DNA from: Sarcocystis neurona
Taxonomy: Eukaryota > Apicomplexa > Conoidasida > Eucoccidiorida > Sarcocystidae
Assembly (NCBI GenBank): GCA_000727475.1
Contig: KL647318.1
Span: forward strand, 921,305-985,304
Length of the DNA: 64,000 bases
Reading direction: 5' to 3'
Below the pieces are notes generated by a model. That model worked only from the letters and a program-made list of their open reading frames with translations, was not told where the DNA came from and ran no database searches. Numbering within the stretch: the first letter of the stretch is position 1; the number at the start of each line of letters is the position of its first letter. The translations under genes and the position numbers were made by a program. Below are positions 33,201 to 43,425 of the stretch, piece after piece.

Positions 33201-34778
33201 AGCAGCAGCAGCGGCAGCGGCAAGAGGTGGGAGCAAGAGCTGCCCTGACAGCAAGAACCCATAGAGGAGACGCAGCAACAGCAGAGAATACCCACCTCAC
33301 TGGCGGCAACGACAATATTGCAGTGCAGACGCTGCGGTCGCGACCGGTCCTGCCGCTGCGACGGCGGCGACTCAACTTGTACGAAGAAGCTGATGCTGCG
33401 CCTGCTGGTGCTGTTGAGGCTACCGAAGGCGGCGTTGCTGCTGTGACAGGGAGAGGAGTGGCTGCTGCTGGTTTTTTTGCTGGGGGACAGGCGCCTGTTG
33501 CGATGGTGCAGGCAGCAGAGGTTGCTGCGGTCGAAGCAGCTACCGCAGCGGAAGCAGCAGTGGCGGAGGCGGCAGCAGAAACAGCAGAAGCGGCTGCTGC
33601 TGAAGCCGAAGCAGCAGCGGCTGCTGCAGAAGCAGAGGCAGCTGCAGAAGAGGCGGCCGCAGCAGCGGCTCAGCACGCGTTTGCTGTTGCCGCCGCCGGT
33701 GCCGATCCTGCCACTGCCGCAGCGACAGCTGCTGCCGCAGCTGCTGTCGCTGCTGGTGAGGACCCCGCTCTAGCTGCAGCAGCAGCAGCGGCTGCCGCTG
33801 CAGCTGCCTCTGCGGCTTACGGAGCTCCCGGAGCCTCTGGTGGTGTCCCTACACAGAAGAAGCAGCAGGCACTTCCTCCGCAACGTGTGGAGCAGCAGCC
33901 CGAACAATATCGGCACCAGGCGGACGACGACCGGTGGGGTCGGCCTTCCTTTAGCAGATGGCCGTCTGCAGCAGCAGCGACAGCAGAAGATCCAGCAGCA
34001 GAGCTAGACGCAGCAGCGGCACCCGCACAGACAGCAAAGAGACGCAGTTTCACCACTGCCTTGCCAGAAAACGAGCAGCCGCGTCAGCCTTTCCAAGCAG
34101 CAGAGCACACGAGCCATGCAGGGGAAGAAGAGGAGGAGGCAAGAGAGAAGCGGGAGCTGCTTCCTGAGGAGCTGCCGCCAGACTGGTGGCAGCAGCTTCA
34201 CGAGGAGCTACACCGGGAGCTGCACGGCGAAATAGAAGACAAACTGCAAGAGCAGCAAGAGCAGCTGCAGCAGACGCAACAGCAGCAGCAAGAGGAGCTG
34301 CAGCAGAAGCAGCAGGCTGCGAAGGAAGAGATGGACGAAGTCCTCGAGCAGCTGCGACGCACACTGCGGCAGGAAATGCAGCAGCAGCAGCAATTACTGC
34401 AGCAGCACCAGCAGGAAATTCAGCTGCACGGCGCCACAGCAGCCGCACAGGCGGCAGTGGCAGCACAGACCGCGGAAGGCGCAGGTCAGCAGGCAGCGCA
34501 TGCTGCTGCAGTTGCTATGGCAGCTTCCCACGTGGTTGTAGCAGCAGCAACAGCAGCAGCTGCTGCAGTTCCTCAGAAGCGGCAAGAGGTCGAGACTCGA
34601 GAGCAGCAGCAGCAGCAACCAACGGCAGTGCACCTGCTGCCTCAAGCCGGTGGCGAGACAGCAGCAGCAGCAGCGGAGACTGAGTTTGCTGTGCGCCCGC
34701 TGCTGCGGCGGCTGCTGCAGTTGACGCTACTCACCACCAGCCGCAGCCGCAGCAACCAGGCAAAAGCGACCGGAGCAG
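30290..34778 (+). CDS. 1.5-thousand-residue Ala/Gln protein with SLYYER-like repeats
   Basis: The frame is open for 4.7 kb; the first in-frame ATG is 30290 (MSEADGPPQRWRPRVCTPR). Order: a Ser/Asn/Leu 15-bp repeat, a Gln/His-rich part (30550-31200), a Ser/Ala part, a degenerate repeat region (31620-33060), a Gln/Arg part, a long Ala-rich segment (33370-33830), and a charged coiled coil containing EELPPDWWQQLHEELHRELH (34160-34440). It meets a good donor GAGCAG|GTAAAC at 34779 in phase 1. Gln/Ala/Ser are preferred over Leu/Cys throughout, supporting translation. The true 5' end may lie in another exon: a separate frame at 30129 starts MKMIYLVFVAKGEKKCTPF. Function unknown. Confidence 0.5.
30375..30475. 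repeat. 15-bp minisatellite, about 6 copies
   Basis: The unit AGCAACCTGAGCAGC is read as Ser-Asn-Leu-Ser-Ser in the long plus frame. One copy has CAGTAGCAA, a TAG in the Gln frame. Confidence 0.85.
31620..33060 (+). repeat. Degenerate ~27-residue protein repeat, SLYYER-like core
   Basis: Within the long frame, acidic residues are followed by a small residue, Leu or Val, one or two aromatics and often Arg or Gly. Examples: GSDASLFHG, SEGTVSLVCERD, TEKEASLLCDP, TEDGGGSIVYTRGK, VENDPSVYYERDN, SNGDASLLYSGR, DDSRVSPLYARI, SESEPSLYIERKG, STEDGTALYYGG. Spacing is mostly 75-110 bp, with Ala-rich linkers. The DNA is too diverged to be a recent tandem array, so the motif appears conserved at protein level. 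Confidence 0.6.
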
Positions 34779-35005
34779 GTAAACAAACATGTATTGCTGC
34801 CGCTTCAGCAGAAGCTTCTTTGCCTCGTCTCCACTCTTCAAACAAAGAATTTGTTAACAGAGTTTGCAGCTGAGGCTCACAATAGCGTCAAGTCTCCGGG
34901 AGGCACGTATACGTAGAAGAGAAATGCTCGCGGAACCCAGCGTCCAGGAGGTACGTCCGATGTACTGCTGATAGTCGCTAGCCAGTTTCCTCTTCTTGCT
35001 GAAAG

Positions 35006-35298
35006 AGCAGGAACCCGTGTTGACGCTACAGCAGCAACGTCCAACAAGTCCCTCGCCCCAAGAGGGGACGCCTGCGGTGTACGTACACCTGGGGAAACAG
35101 AACGAGCCATGGCAGCCCGTCCGACACCACCTCTATCTGGCTTCCGCACGAGGAGAGCAGCCTCAGCAGATGCCTATATACTGGCTGCGCGCAGCGAAGA
35201 GCTTCCTGACGCGGTTCTGGCAAAGTGACACGTACTTTTTTATCTATGTGCATGGGTGTGGGTTTGGCTGGTGGGCAGGTATAGATGTGACATCTTGA
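35006..35298 (+). CDS. Possible 3' exon of the preceding gene
   Basis: After a pyrimidine stretch TTTCCTCTTCTTGCTGAAAG an exon start at 35006 keeps the phase left by the donor at 34779. The exon reads TPAVYVHLGKQNEPWQPVRH, HLYLASARGEQPQQMPIYWL and KSFLTRFWQSDTYFFIYVHG to TGA at 35296-35298. Composition is ordinary and not repeat-driven. A donor GGGCAG|GTATAG at 35279 could extend it. No family recognised. Confidence 0.37.
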
Positions 35299-36617
35299 AG
35301 AGACCAGATTGTGTATCATTGCGCCTCTTGGAGTGTACATACACCTGAGCAGGGTTCAGCCGTGCTATACAGCTGGACACACGAGCTTTCTGCCCGTGTC
35401 TTGGGGACTGGCCGTCGCGCTGCTAGCGCAGCCAAAGTAGAAACAGCAGCCCCATCCGTAGAGACGTCTGTTTTTTTGCGGCGCATGCACCCACGCAAAT
35501 ACCGTCGCACAAAGAAGAATATTCGTCTCTAGCCAAAAACAGAGAGATACATCCGCGCGTCCTTCAAATGTGCCAGTCTGCTGAGAAAGGCCCCCCTCGC
35601 TCCGTTCCCCGCCAGCAAAGATGTACACGTGCGTATGTGTGAATAGATGTGTGTATGTATTCATGTATATATGTGAATATGTATGGAGTACGCATATATC
35701 TGTGTGTATATTTGTGTATATAGTTACGTATGTTTATATGTATCTAGTACGTCTATATGTATGTACATAATTATCTATGTATGTATATATGTATGTATAC
35801 ATGCAATACATATATATATATATATGTATAAATGTCTATAATGCGTGTCTCTGTATATATGTGCGTGTGTGTGTGTGTATGCATGCATGCTTGTTTCAAA
35901 AGAAGTGCTGAATGAGAAGAGTTCTGCGCCTGTTTTTAAAGAGAGCCACACATGGAGCCCGTCGTCGCAGGTCGCATAGTTACGGACAGAGCGAAGGATG
36001 AGCTGAGCCGCTTCGCCGAACAGAATTAGCGTGTTGCTGCGCTGCAGCAAACATGTGTTTCTGCGTGGGTTGTCTGCTATCTTGTGCTGCCACATTTTCC
36101 GCAGTATGTCTGCCGGCACAGGTGGGGAGGGGTGGCGCTGCTGTTATTCCTGTGTCACTGCTGCGGCGCATCCTGTTGTCGCTGCTGCTGCTGTGTTTTG
36201 TCGTGTCTGCTGCTACCGCTACTGCAGCTTCTGCCGCTGCCGCTGCTGCTGTGGGTGCTGCTGCAGACTTCCCCTTCATGCCCGCGTTTTTATGCTTCTC
36301 CGCTAATCTCGTTGGTCCTGCACGTATTCACTTCCTGCTGCTGCGCCACTGCCACTCCTGCTCTTGCTACAGCTGCTAGCGTCGTCACTCTTCCTGTCGC
36401 TGCGGCTTCTTTGTGCTTTTGTTGCTGCTGCCGGGCGTCACTTGGTGCTGCTGCCGCGGCTGCTGCGACGGCCGCTGTTCGGCGTGGGGTGTCCCCCCCA
36501 CAACTGCAGCGTTCTACGATCGCTGCGGCTGCTGCTTCCAGTGCCTCTGCTTTCACTGCTGCTGCCGTTGCATCTGCTGCCCGTCTGCGCCTGCTGCTGT
36601 TGCTGCCGCTGTTGCAG
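35299..36617. other. Spacer with microsatellites, then CTG-rich DNA
   Basis: 35353-35530 has an open plus frame (GSAVLYSWTHELSARVLGTG) after an acceptor-like CCTGAGCAG, possibly another exon. 35640-35890 is TATG/TGTA microsatellite. 35980-36600 is CTG-rich with Ala/Leu frames on plus and Ala/Ser frames on minus (for example one opening MISVAPAAHCFGKDSDGH from 36745); the strand cannot be chosen. Confidence 0.5.
35640..35890. repeat. TATG/TGTA microsatellite tract
   Basis: Runs of TATATG, TGTATG and TGTG, with TGCATGCATGC near 35880. Confidence 0.88.
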
Positions 36618-36945
36618 AGGTGTGCAGCAGCGGCCGGTCGGATGTTGGGGAGTGTATGCAGCTGCTGCTGGCTGAGGAGGAGTCTGACGGTGTGTCCATC
36701 CGAGTCCTTCCCGAAGCAGTGGGCAGCAGGAGCAACGGATATCAAGGGAAGGCGGGGCCGTACGTGGCTGACAGCAGCAGCAGCGGCAGCAAGAAGAAGA
36801 AACGAAGCAGCAGCCGACAGCGGACTTCAAAGCAGCGCAGGCGGAATCGGCGGCAGTACGACGCTCTTGCTGCTGCTGCTGCAGGAATGACGGAGACGCG
36901 AAGCGTATGCAGCACGGGGTGGGGTACCCTCTGGTCTTTCACATG
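36618..36945 (+). CDS. Exon candidate with basic, NLS-like segment
   Basis: The acceptor GCCGCTGTTGCAG|A opens EECMQ-type acidic sequence (LLLAEEESDGVSIRVLPEAV), then VADSSSSGSKKKKRSSSRQR and RRRNRRQYDALAAAAAGMTE. It ends near a donor CACATG|GTTAGT. The bipartite basic stretch resembles a nuclear localisation signal. A minus-strand Ala-rich frame overlaps its left part. No family recognised. Confidence 0.32.
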
Positions 36946-37543
36946 GTTAGTTTTCGTGAACAAGTTTAGCTGCTGCTGCTAATGACCATAAGGGCTGCTG
37001 CTGCACCTCACTGCTGCTGATGAAAACGGCTGCTGTGCCGCGTTGCTGCCGGTCAGAACGGTTCCTGGCCTCGCTGGTGCTAACGAGAACGGCTGCTGGC
37101 CTCGCTGCTGACGGGAGGCGGTTGGCCTCGTCACTGTTCTACGGCTGTAACTTGGATGCTGCCCCTGGGTGCTCTTCGCGCTGCAGCTGCCGCTGCCTCC
37201 AGCTGCGAGCCGTTGCAGCTGCAAGGCCTGTTGCACTCTCTGCGGTGCTCGTTGCAGCCGAAGCTGCTGCTGCTGCTTCTGGCCAGCAGTCCTGGCCTCC
37301 CACGAGAACTGCTGCGTGCCAGTGTTGCTGCAGAGCTTGCTGCTGACTGACGCTCGCTCCCCACACTACTGATCCCGTGTTCAGCGCTGCCCTTTTTACT
37401 TCTACTTGCGTCGTCTGCCGCTGCCCCTTCCCTTTTGCTGCGTTGTGCGGCCTTTTTTGCCCTAAAACTTCCACTCTGTTGCAGAAAGACCTGCTGCTGC
37501 AGCCGCTGCTGCTGCTACTGCCTCGCGCTGCTGTACACTTGCT

Positions 37544-38095
37544 GTGGCTGCTGCTGCTTCTTGCCATTATATGCTGCTTCTTGCTGGTATATGTGCTGCT
37601 TCCTATTGCTACTGCTGCTGCTGCTTCTGTCCGCTGCTGAGACTTGCTGTTGCTATCGCTCTTCTTCTTCCTCACCACGGCGCTAGATCCCCTGCGTCCA
37701 CGTGCTTCGTATTTATCAACAGCAACAAGTTCGTCGCACACGTAGAGCTTCCTCTGCCTGTGGCAGTGCTGCTCCTAGCGCCGCCGCAGATCGCTGCTGC
37801 GACTGCTGAGTTCCGGCTACCGTCGCCTTTCGGCGTGTGTCTCGTCTCGTCCCAGCATTACCTGCTGCCACACGAGGCAGCTGAGAGCTCTGCTGCTCCC
37901 TCCATACGTATTGCTACATCTGTGCTTCTTCGCCTACTTTCTCGTTTGCCGCGCATTTCTTCGCTGCCGGCGTTGCTGCTGTCTCCCTTGCCGACCCTAC
38001 TGCTGCTGCTTACTCGCTGCAAAGTCGCTTTGCAGCTGCTGATCTCTCATGATGTTGCTCCTTTTGCTGCTTCGAATTTACACGTGCACGTGTAG
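37544..38095 (+). CDS. Hydrophobic C-terminal exon candidate
   Basis: The last 135 codons of the frame read CFVFINSNKFVAHVELPLPV, EFRLPSPFGVCLVSSQHYLL and SHDVAPFAASNLHVHV, ending at TAG 38093-38095 immediately before TATA microsatellite. The left half is Cys/Leu-rich and probably intron; an exon would start near 37680-37790. The minus strand has a competing 200-codon Ser/Ala/Lys-rich frame (37139-37741). Function unknown. Confidence 0.33.
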   Translation: MAAAASCHYMLLLAGICAASYCYCCCCFCPLLRLAVAIALLLPHHGARSPASTCFVFINSNKFVAHVELPLPVAVLLLAPPQIAAATAEFRLPSPFGVCLVSSQHYLLPHEAAESSAAPSIRIATSVLLRLLSRLPRISSLPALLLSPLPTLLLLLTRCKVALQLLISHDVAPFAASNLHVHV

Positions 38096-39701
38096 ACTAC
38101 TATATATGTATCTACGTGTATACGTACGCACGCGTGGAGGCTACTGCCTCGCGAATTTTCCTGCTGCAGCCCCTGCTGCTGCTTAATCCTTTCCACCGGG
38201 AGCGTGCGGCTTAGTTGGCGACTCTCGTGCTGCCACTGCTGCTGCACTTGCTGCTGCTGTGTCTCCGAGCCTGACAGCAGTCCAGCACCCACCAACGCCT
38301 TCGCTTCTGTTCCTATTGCTGCACTGCCGCTGTCGCTTCCTTTTTTGCGCGCGCCTTTGCTTCAACTGCTTCTGTTGCAGTCTTTCGCCCGACCCTGCTG
38401 CTGCTGTTACGCTTCCGTTGCTGCTGTTACGCCCCATTGCGGCTGCTCGTATTCAGTTGCTGTGTCTCTGCCGCTCTACCCGTGGTGCTGCCCAGCTGCT
38501 TCATCACCTGCTGCTGCTCTTCGTCCGTTGCCACGGTAGACTAAGCTGCTTTTATTCCTTCTGCCTCTCCCTTCTCACTGCTGCTTCTTGGTACCCGAAA
38601 ACGCGGCGAGCCGGCTGCTGCAGGCAGCCGAAGGCTCGCGTTGCCTCTAGACGGACCCCATTTTACTGATGCTGCTGCTGCTGTAGCGACGGTTGCTGCT
38701 CCTAGTCTCCAGCCACAACGAGAGCCGCCGCTTCAGCTGCTGCTATGCTGCGGCTGCTGTTACGCCCCACTTTGGCTGCTCCTACCTAGTTGCTGGGTCT
38801 CTGCCGCTCTATCGTTGGCGCTGGCCAGCTGCTCCTGTGCTATTCGTCCTGCGAGAAAAGGGGCCAGTGCTGCTGCTGCCGGCACGTTGCTGCCGTGGGA
38901 CGCTTCTGCTTCTGGCGCTTGCACCCCGCCGTTGCAACTTCTTCTACCTCTTGGGTAAAAACTCGAGAAGCAGCAGCAATAGAACGACCGCTGGCCAGTT
39001 GCTGCGGCGCCGATTTGCCGCCGACGTGTCCTGCAGCGGAAGGACGTTGCATCAGCTGCAGCAGGAAGTTCTGCCGTGAACCATCTGCAGTTTAAGCAGC
39101 AGCGCGGGAGAAACCGTCAGATTGGCAGCAGCAGCAGCACTACCAGGGCTTCCTCTTGCCACACGTTTTAATGACATATATCTCTGTTTCAATCGGTCCT
39201 GCATGTGTTCTCCCTGCTAAAGTACCGGCTCACGGCAGCAGCAGTAGTAGTAGCCGGAGAAGCCCGGGATGCAGCAGGAGAGTATGCCGACGTGCTGCAG
39301 CAGCGGTACACGCGCGGCCTTCCGTAGCAGCAGCAGCAGCTGGAAGAAGAAGAAGGAAATGCCGTCCAAGTGCAGCAGCAGCAGCACCGTCTCTGCACGG
39401 CGCCGACAGGGCTTTCTCCCTGCAGCAGCAGGAAGGAAAACTCCCGCCCCGCTGCTTTCCAGCAGCAAACGTCTAGGCGAAGCAACAGGGCAAACGACTG
39501 ACGGACAGTAGCAGCAACAACGGAGAAGGCGCTTCCTGCGGGAGCCCGGCAGCAGCTTCTTTCATCTTTTGGCAGCGATAGCCGTGCGTGTCTTTCTCTG
39601 TGTATGTCTGCAGCTTTGTCAGTTCTTTCTCCTCTTCTCCTTCTTCCTTCGGGCGGGCCAACCTTCTGCTGTTGCTGCTGCTGCTGCGCCTCTGTCTGCA
39701 G
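38096..39701. other. CTG-rich region, no gene resolved
   Basis: A short TATATG stretch is followed by CTG-rich DNA to 38970, then mixed CAG/CTG to 39540. Frames are open on both strands in Ala/Leu/Cys or Gln/Arg/Ser compositions without a consistent splice pattern. Confidence 0.45.
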
Positions 39702-39844
39702 GGGAGTGGGAATCCTTGCTGCGGTCGTCATGCTGCTACTTCCACTGCTACAGCCGCAGCTACGGCTGCAAAGCTACCGCGCCTCGTACTATGGGTTCGC
39801 TGCTGCATCCGCCTTGCTTCTTTTCTCTGCCACCTGGGCCACAG
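39702..39844 (+). CDS. Exon of a multi-pass membrane protein
   Basis: The acceptor CTCTGTCTGCAG|G and donor GCCACAG|GTAATG bound 143 bp. The frame reads GVGILAAVVMLLLPLLQ, a short polar link, and SYYGFAAASALLLFSATWA (the first residue is Ala-Ser), giving two hydrophobic segments. It is phase 2 to phase 1 and joins the exon at 40656 in phase. The overlapping frame of a longer Ala/Ser-rich stretch (to 40003) is an alternative. Family not recognised. Confidence 0.4.
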
Positions 39845-40009
39845 GTAATGCTGCTTGACGAAAGAAGCAGCCGCGCAACAACGCACACAGAAAGAATTGC
39901 CACGCCTGCGGTGTCGACGTCAGCAGCAGCAGGTGCTGCCGTGCCGACGTTAACAGCACGAGAGCCAGCAAAGGAGGCCGAGGCGGCAGCACCAGTAAAA
40001 TGACCTTGC

Positions 40010-40148
40010 ACGTGCTAAGAAGTGCATTTCTGCGAGAGAAGAACTTCTGAGATTGCCACGCGAGAGCTGCAAAGCTGCTACATCTCGCTAGAAGCTGGTC
40101 AAAGTCGTTGCCTGCATTTTCTACTATTTGTACTGCTTGCTCGACCAT
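40010..40148 (-). CDS. Exon candidate on minus strand starting at ATG
   Basis: The ATG at 40148-40146 directly follows an in-frame TAG (40151-40149) and opens MVEQAVQIVENAGNDFDQLL, ARCSSFAALAWQSQKFFSRR and ALLSTCK, then a donor GCAAG|GTCATT. It looks like an amphipathic helical protein. The TAG may be part of an acceptor CGCTGTAG|. It lies inside the intron proposed for the plus-strand membrane gene, so the two models conflict only by nesting. Product unknown. Confidence 0.3.
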
Positions 40149-40655
40149 CTACAGCGCCAAGACGCCAGGCGCAGCTGAGGTTCTAGAGCAGTGCTTTGCT
40201 GCTGCATGTTGCTGCTGCTTTTTTCTTGTCCATGCTTGCGGCTCCTGTAGCAGTCGGCTCCTGCCCGTGTGACAGCGCTGCTCTTCCCTTGGCGCCTGCT
40301 GCGTGATGTGCTGCTGGTTCCTGGTGACTCGGCTGCAGCTGCGTTGAAGCGCTGCTGCTTCTGCTGTTGCTGCCGCTGTCGTTGCCGAGTATCTCTGGCG
40401 CTCCATTTTTGGGGCCTGCAGCAGTTTAGCCCCACGACGGGTCTGGGCACTTTCATAGCTGTTACTTTGCCCGTCGTCGAGGCAAGTGCTGCCGTTGCTG
40501 TTTCTGCAAAATCGAATCCAACATGTATGACTGCTGCTGCCGACTCTCTGCAGCTGCTGCTGCTGGAGTGCTGCTGCCCCTTCGCCTGTAGCTGGGGCTC
40601 GTCTCCCGCAGCAGCACGCCCTGCTGTGTGGGCGCACGCGCGCTCTGATTTGCAG

Positions 40656-40852
40656 TGGTAGAAAGGACTCTCCGTGCTGGCGTCCTCGCTGCTGCAGGGG
40701 ACTGGACTGCTGCTGCTGCAGTCGGCTCTGTGTGTATGTGTGTGTCGATCCTGCTGCTGCTGCAGGAGAGCTGCTGCTGTGGGGTCTGCGACTGGAGAAG
40801 AAGCGCGGCCGCGGCGCCACTACGCCTTCCTGCTACCTATTTCGTCGCTGCA
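40656..40852 (+). CDS. Second exon of the multi-pass membrane protein
   Basis: The acceptor CTCTGATTTGCAG|T and donor GTCGCTGCA|GTAAGT bound 197 bp, phase 1 to phase 0. It reads VERTLRAGVLAAAGDW, a hydrophobic segment AAAAVGSVCMCVSILLLLQ, a Cys-rich patch and SAAAAPLRLPATYFVAA. The incoming phase fits the exon ending at 39844; the intron would be 811 bp. The minus strand is an open Gln/Ser/Ala frame across the same bases, so strand choice rests on the splice signals. Confidence 0.38.
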
Positions 40853-41735
40853 GTAAGTCAGAAACAGCAGCACCGCAGTCACAGCAGCAGCAGCAGAGCA
40901 CACACGCAGCAGCAACACAGCAGCGGCAGCGGCAGCACTAGCAACACGACAGCGACAGCAGCAGCAACAGGACAGCTGCAGCAGCAACAAGACAGCGGCA
41001 GCAGCAGCAACACGACCCCGACGACAGCTGCACAATTGCTGCAGCAGCAGCACGGGCACAGGTAGCAGCATCAGCGCGGGGCCCAGGCAGCAGCAGGAAG
41101 AGTTTCTGGTGCACTGAAGAGAAAGGGACTCACGCGTCCGAGAGCGAGACCTCCACAACTTGGGGTGTAGCAGGACGATGCAGCAGCAACCTCCACTTCG
41201 GCAGATCCCTTTCGGCACGGGTAGCAGCAACCGAAGAGACCGCGGCAGCAACGACAGCAGAAAGGAATTTTTACGCCAGCTGTCGCTGGCCACTTGAGTC
41301 TGGTTACCTCGCATTCCCCTTCACTGACGGTGTGGCGGTGGTGCGCTACTACTAGTACTGCTGCTACTACTACTACTACTACGGCGACGACGACGCTGCT
41401 GTTGTGTCTGGGTGCTGCTGTTGCTGGTGGGCCTCACCTCCAGTGGAAGTTGAGGAGCTGTTGCGGGACCGGGGAGGGTACTGCGGTCGTTGCACTGCGG
41501 CTGGACGCGTTTTCTGCCGCTACTTCTGCTGCTGCTGCTTCTGCTGCTGCTGCTGAGTTGGCGTCAGTGATCTTCTGCGCATCTGAGGGACGCGCCTGCG
41601 ACTGCAGGGCTGATTTTTACTCCTGTGTCCTGCTCCTGCGTATCTGGCTGCTTCTGCAGCGGCACTTGCACGACTTGCTGCAGGATCTTCCTGTTCTGCT
41701 GCTGCTGCCGCCGTTTCTGCTCTTCTGCTGTTGCT

Positions 41736-41851
41736 GTTCTTTTGTTGTTGCGGTTCTTTTGCTGTTGCGGTTCTTTTGCTGTTGCGGTTCTTCCGCTGTT
41801 GCTGCTCTTCTGTCGCTGCTGTTCTGCTGTTGCTGTTCTTCTGCTGTTGCT
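41736..41851. repeat. 17-bp minisatellite, about 7 copies
   Basis: GTTCTTTTGCTGTTGCG units start at 41736, 41753, 41770, 41787 and 41804, then a 14-bp and another 17-bp copy. The period is not a multiple of three, so a frame crossing it reads all three phases over 51 bp. Confidence 0.88.
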
Positions 41852-42043
41852 GTTGCACTGCGCGGCTGCTTACTGTTTGCTGCTACTGCGCTGGTGAGGC
41901 GCTCGTGTGGCGCTGCAGCTGTTGCAGAGCTGTCGTTCTCCTGTCACACCCGTGCTGGTGCTGCTGCACTTCTCTGTTGCCGCAACTTCGTGTTGCTGAG
42001 TCTGTCGCCGACGCTGCTTCCCTATGAAAGATTTCTGCTGCAG

Positions 42044-42329
42044 TGAGGATTCTGCTGCTGCTGTCTCTGTGGAGTGCTGCCGGCATGTGGTGCTGCTTCT
42101 GCTGCTGCTGGGACGCGCTGCCTCTGCTTCCCCTCCGTCCCTGTATGCAGTTCACCCGGCGGGAAGCACGTTGCTGGCAGGCGTCTGTGGCATGGTGCTG
42201 TTGCATGCAACAAACGTGCAAGAGCAGGTAGAAGCTGCTGCTGCTGCTGCCGGCCTCGAAGGAGCTGCAGGGGCTGCTCTTTGGTGGACCCATGTCCTCC
42301 TCACGTTCTCTCTCGTCGCTGCAGGAGAA
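42044..42329 (+). CDS. Membrane-protein exon candidate
   Basis: After an acceptor TTTCTGCTGCAG|T the frame reads CRHVVLLLLLLGRAASA, LYAVHPAGSTLLAGVCGMVL, a loop with ATNVQEQVEAAAAAAGLEG, and LWWTHVLLTFSLVAAGE. It ends at donor GGAGAA|GTAAGG (42330) in phase 0. Two or three hydrophobic segments suggest it belongs to the same plus-strand membrane protein as the exons at 39.7 and 40.7 kb, although an intervening exon is needed to reconcile phase. No family recognised. Confidence 0.4.
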
Positions 42330-43425
42330 GTAAGGCGTCTCCCGACCCCACCACCAGCAGCAGGTAGCAGCGACCCCACCCGCAGAGCGAGCAGCAGCTG
42401 CTGCAGCACTCACACACGAACAGCAGCAGCCGCAGCAGCAGCACCTAGCCAGTTGCCAAGGGGGGAGCCGTAGGGCAGGCGGCAATAGAACTCGCCGCAC
42501 CAGCAGCAGCAGTCTTAGCGCACCACAACACAGGTCAGGAACAGCAGCAGCAGGACCAGCAACTCCCAACCCCCCCACACGTGCAATACGCATCAGGACA
42601 CCCTGCTGCCTGCAGTCGCACTGTGTGAGGTTGGATGCACCGGCCGCTGCCCCGCGAGCGCCTTCTCTCCTCACTTTTGCAGAAGTTGAAAAAGAGACAA
42701 AGGCACGTCTGTGCTTCTTCAAGAGCTACAAACACATGCGTGCTGCCCCTCTGTCAAAATTGTGGCAGACAGCAGAAGCAGCGGTGGACTGAAATTATCT
42801 ACGTACAATTGTGGAACGTGCGTTTGTTCCTGCCGGCATGTAGCCGGTGCACTGCTGCTGCTGTTCACCGGACATGACTGCGTGACGCGCTGCTACTGCT
42901 GCGACTCCTGGGCATGCAGAAATATATACGTATTATAGATAAGCATATGTGGATATCTGCGCGTGAAGGTAAAAAACAGCTATAGCGCTCAAGCATATAA
43001 AAGTCTATGTGCTTGCGTAATTAGGAAACCATATATATATATGTAGGGCAGCGTCCCGAGGGCTACGCGCGATCTGCAGGAGTGCCAGTCATCGCTGCTG
43101 CTGCTGCTGCTTCGGTCGGTAACGCGCCGTGACGACGTCATGAGGGTTTGTCTCTGCGGCTGCTGCATTCACGAGGCAGCAGCAGCAGGTGCTGCTGTTG
43201 TGCTTTCCTTGGTGGCAGAGAGGTGTACTGCAGCAGCCGCACTTTTCTCGGGTTGTTGCTCCGACGTTGATGGGATCTGCTGCTGCTGCTGTTTTCTGCG
43301 AGGGCATGAAGTTTTGTGCTTGGGCCGACGTTGCTGCTGTGCCAGTGTTGCCTTGTCGCGAACCACTCTTCCGTTGCTGCTGCTGCTGCTGTTGTTGAGA
43401 CAAGACGTGTTCGTGTGCTGCTTCT
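42330..43425. other. Spacer, no gene resolved
   Basis: 42330-42620 is CAG-rich. 42640-42940 is more complex with short frames (for example SGGLKLSTYNCGTCVCSC). A TA tract lies at 43028-43044. 43090-43420 is CTG-rich. Confidence 0.5.

Noticed and set aside
37450..37470. CCCTAAA heptamer as telomere-like repeat
   Set aside because: A single copy only; no tandem run of the heptamer was seen in the window.
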